Source: Legionellaceae bacterium
GTDB lineage: Bacteria; Pseudomonadota; Gammaproteobacteria; Legionellales; Legionellaceae
Length of the DNA: 6,484 nucleotides
Assembly: GCA_947470005.1 (NCBI GenBank)
Contig: CANISA010000091.1
Span: 1-6,484 of the forward strand
Direction: 5' to 3'
Shown in pieces: positions 6,091-6,484 of the stretch. The notes beneath the pieces are model-generated. The model was not told where the DNA came from. It was given only the letters and a program-made list of their open reading frames with translations, and made no database searches. The translations under genes and the position numbers were made by a program. Every line of letters begins with the position of its first letter. Position 1 is the first letter of the stretch.

Positions 6091-6484
6091 ATGAGACAAC
6101 AAACCATCGATGAATTACTTACGCTTGCATTTGATGCGTACACGGCCAACGAATCATCTGACAAATATGCTTGTAATGCAGCAAGCAAAGCCGCTTCAGA
6201 TGCCGCAAAAAAACACAGCGAAGAATGCGCTGATTCGGCAGCCATGCTTGGGGCCATGGAGCACCTAAAAGCCTCAGGCCAAGCAACACTATTCTCAGCC
6301 AGTGTTGCTGACTCAGCTAATCTTAAATTTGCCCACGATCGGAGTCTTAAAGCGGCAAGACGTACCTTCAGCCACCGCAAAACCCTCGTTCGAAAAGAGG
6401 TTGAGGACTTTTTTGCTGATACCGTGGCTGAAATAACGGAAAAAATAAACGCAGCAGATGACCAAAATAACTCACATTATCAAG
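6091..6484 (+). CDS. Alanine-rich helical protein of unknown function (3' end outside window)
   Basis: The frame starts at ATG 6091, four bases after a GAGGTG ribosome binding site (6081-6086). An in-frame TGA at 6085-6087 excludes an earlier start. It stays open to the window edge, giving 131 visible residues. I recognise no family. About 20% of residues are alanine, concentrated in residues 29-90 (ASKAASDAAKKHSEECADSA is an example), with Lys/Glu/Asp between them. There is no proline, so one or more long amphipathic helices or a coiled coil are likely. A basic stretch (about 84-102, with R90, R91, R96 and R101) precedes an acidic segment. No signal peptide or membrane segment is visible. 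G+C is about 49% over 6121-6360 by hand count, higher than the neighbours, partly because of the GCN codons. The antisense frame at 6057-6380 is an artefact of these alanine codons. Confidence 0.75.
   Translation, partial: MRQQTIDELLTLAFDAYTANESSDKYACNAASKAASDAAKKHSEECADSAAMLGAMEHLKASGQATLFSASVADSANLKFAHDRSLKAARRTFSHRKTLVRKEVEDFFADTVAEITEKINAADDQNNSHYQ

Noticed and set aside
6057..6380. 107-codon open frame on the minus strand
   Set aside because: It is antisense to the alanine-rich forward gene, which has a GAGGTG ribosome binding site and a sensible start. The Ala/Leu/Ser-rich reverse product reflects the GCN codons opposite.

Overview
The window is AT-rich DNA (roughly 38-40% G+C by eye) with compact Gram-negative gene organisation: Shine-Dalgarno-led genes, sigma70-like promoters, a Sec signal peptide and an exporter of the MsbA/ABCB type. 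Protein style and composition suggest a gammaproteobacterium, possibly of the Legionella/Legionellales group. That placement is an impression from style, not a search result. I see no insertion sequence, phage gene, tRNA, rRNA or CRISPR array.

Layout. (1) 1-314, + strand: the C-terminal part of a GNAT N-acetyltransferase whose start lies upstream of the window. (2) 415-3813, - strand: a two-gene unit. The first gene in transcription order is a half-size ABC exporter (2011-3813). After 75 bases comes a secreted alpha/beta hydrolase with the Ser/Asp/His layout of platelet-activating-factor acetylhydrolases (415-1935). Both genes probably start later than the longest open frame would suggest: the hydrolase at an ATG with a very good ribosome binding site, the exporter at an ATG two codons inside a GTG-started frame. 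(3) 3814-3930: a divergent control region with an extended -10 promoter for the exporter and a perfect 11-bp palindrome beside it. (4) 3931-4446, + strand: a small P-loop kinase with the shikimate-kinase fold but without the family's main substrate and metal residues. (5) 4447-4552: a convergent intergenic region holding a perfect 17-bp inverted repeat and a second AT-rich one. (6) 4553-5266, - strand: an SDR-family (FabG-like) oxidoreductase, divergent from (7) 5428-5817, + strand: a one-domain VOC/glyoxalase-fold metalloprotein with a good sigma70 promoter. (8) 5818-6090: a 273-base stretch with possible promoters, a ribosome-binding-site-led 24-codon reading frame and a dyad. (9) 6091 to the end, + strand: an alanine-rich helical protein of unknown function, open at the window edge. 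An open frame exists on the opposite strand over this gene (6057-6380), but the forward gene has the ribosome binding site and is the real one.

How the genes work together. Only the exporter and hydrolase look like a functional pair: one moves a hydrophobic or amphipathic substrate across the inner membrane, and the other is an envelope or secreted esterase/phospholipase-like enzyme. The remaining genes are single-gene units of the detoxification/modification type (acetyltransferase, kinase-like protein, SDR, VOC), as is usual in an accessory metabolic stretch. I do not see a clear new multi-gene system. The most unusual items are the kinase with a rebuilt active site, the perfect hairpin without a U-tract, the short leader-like frame at 5942-6016, and the alanine-rich unknown protein at the right edge.
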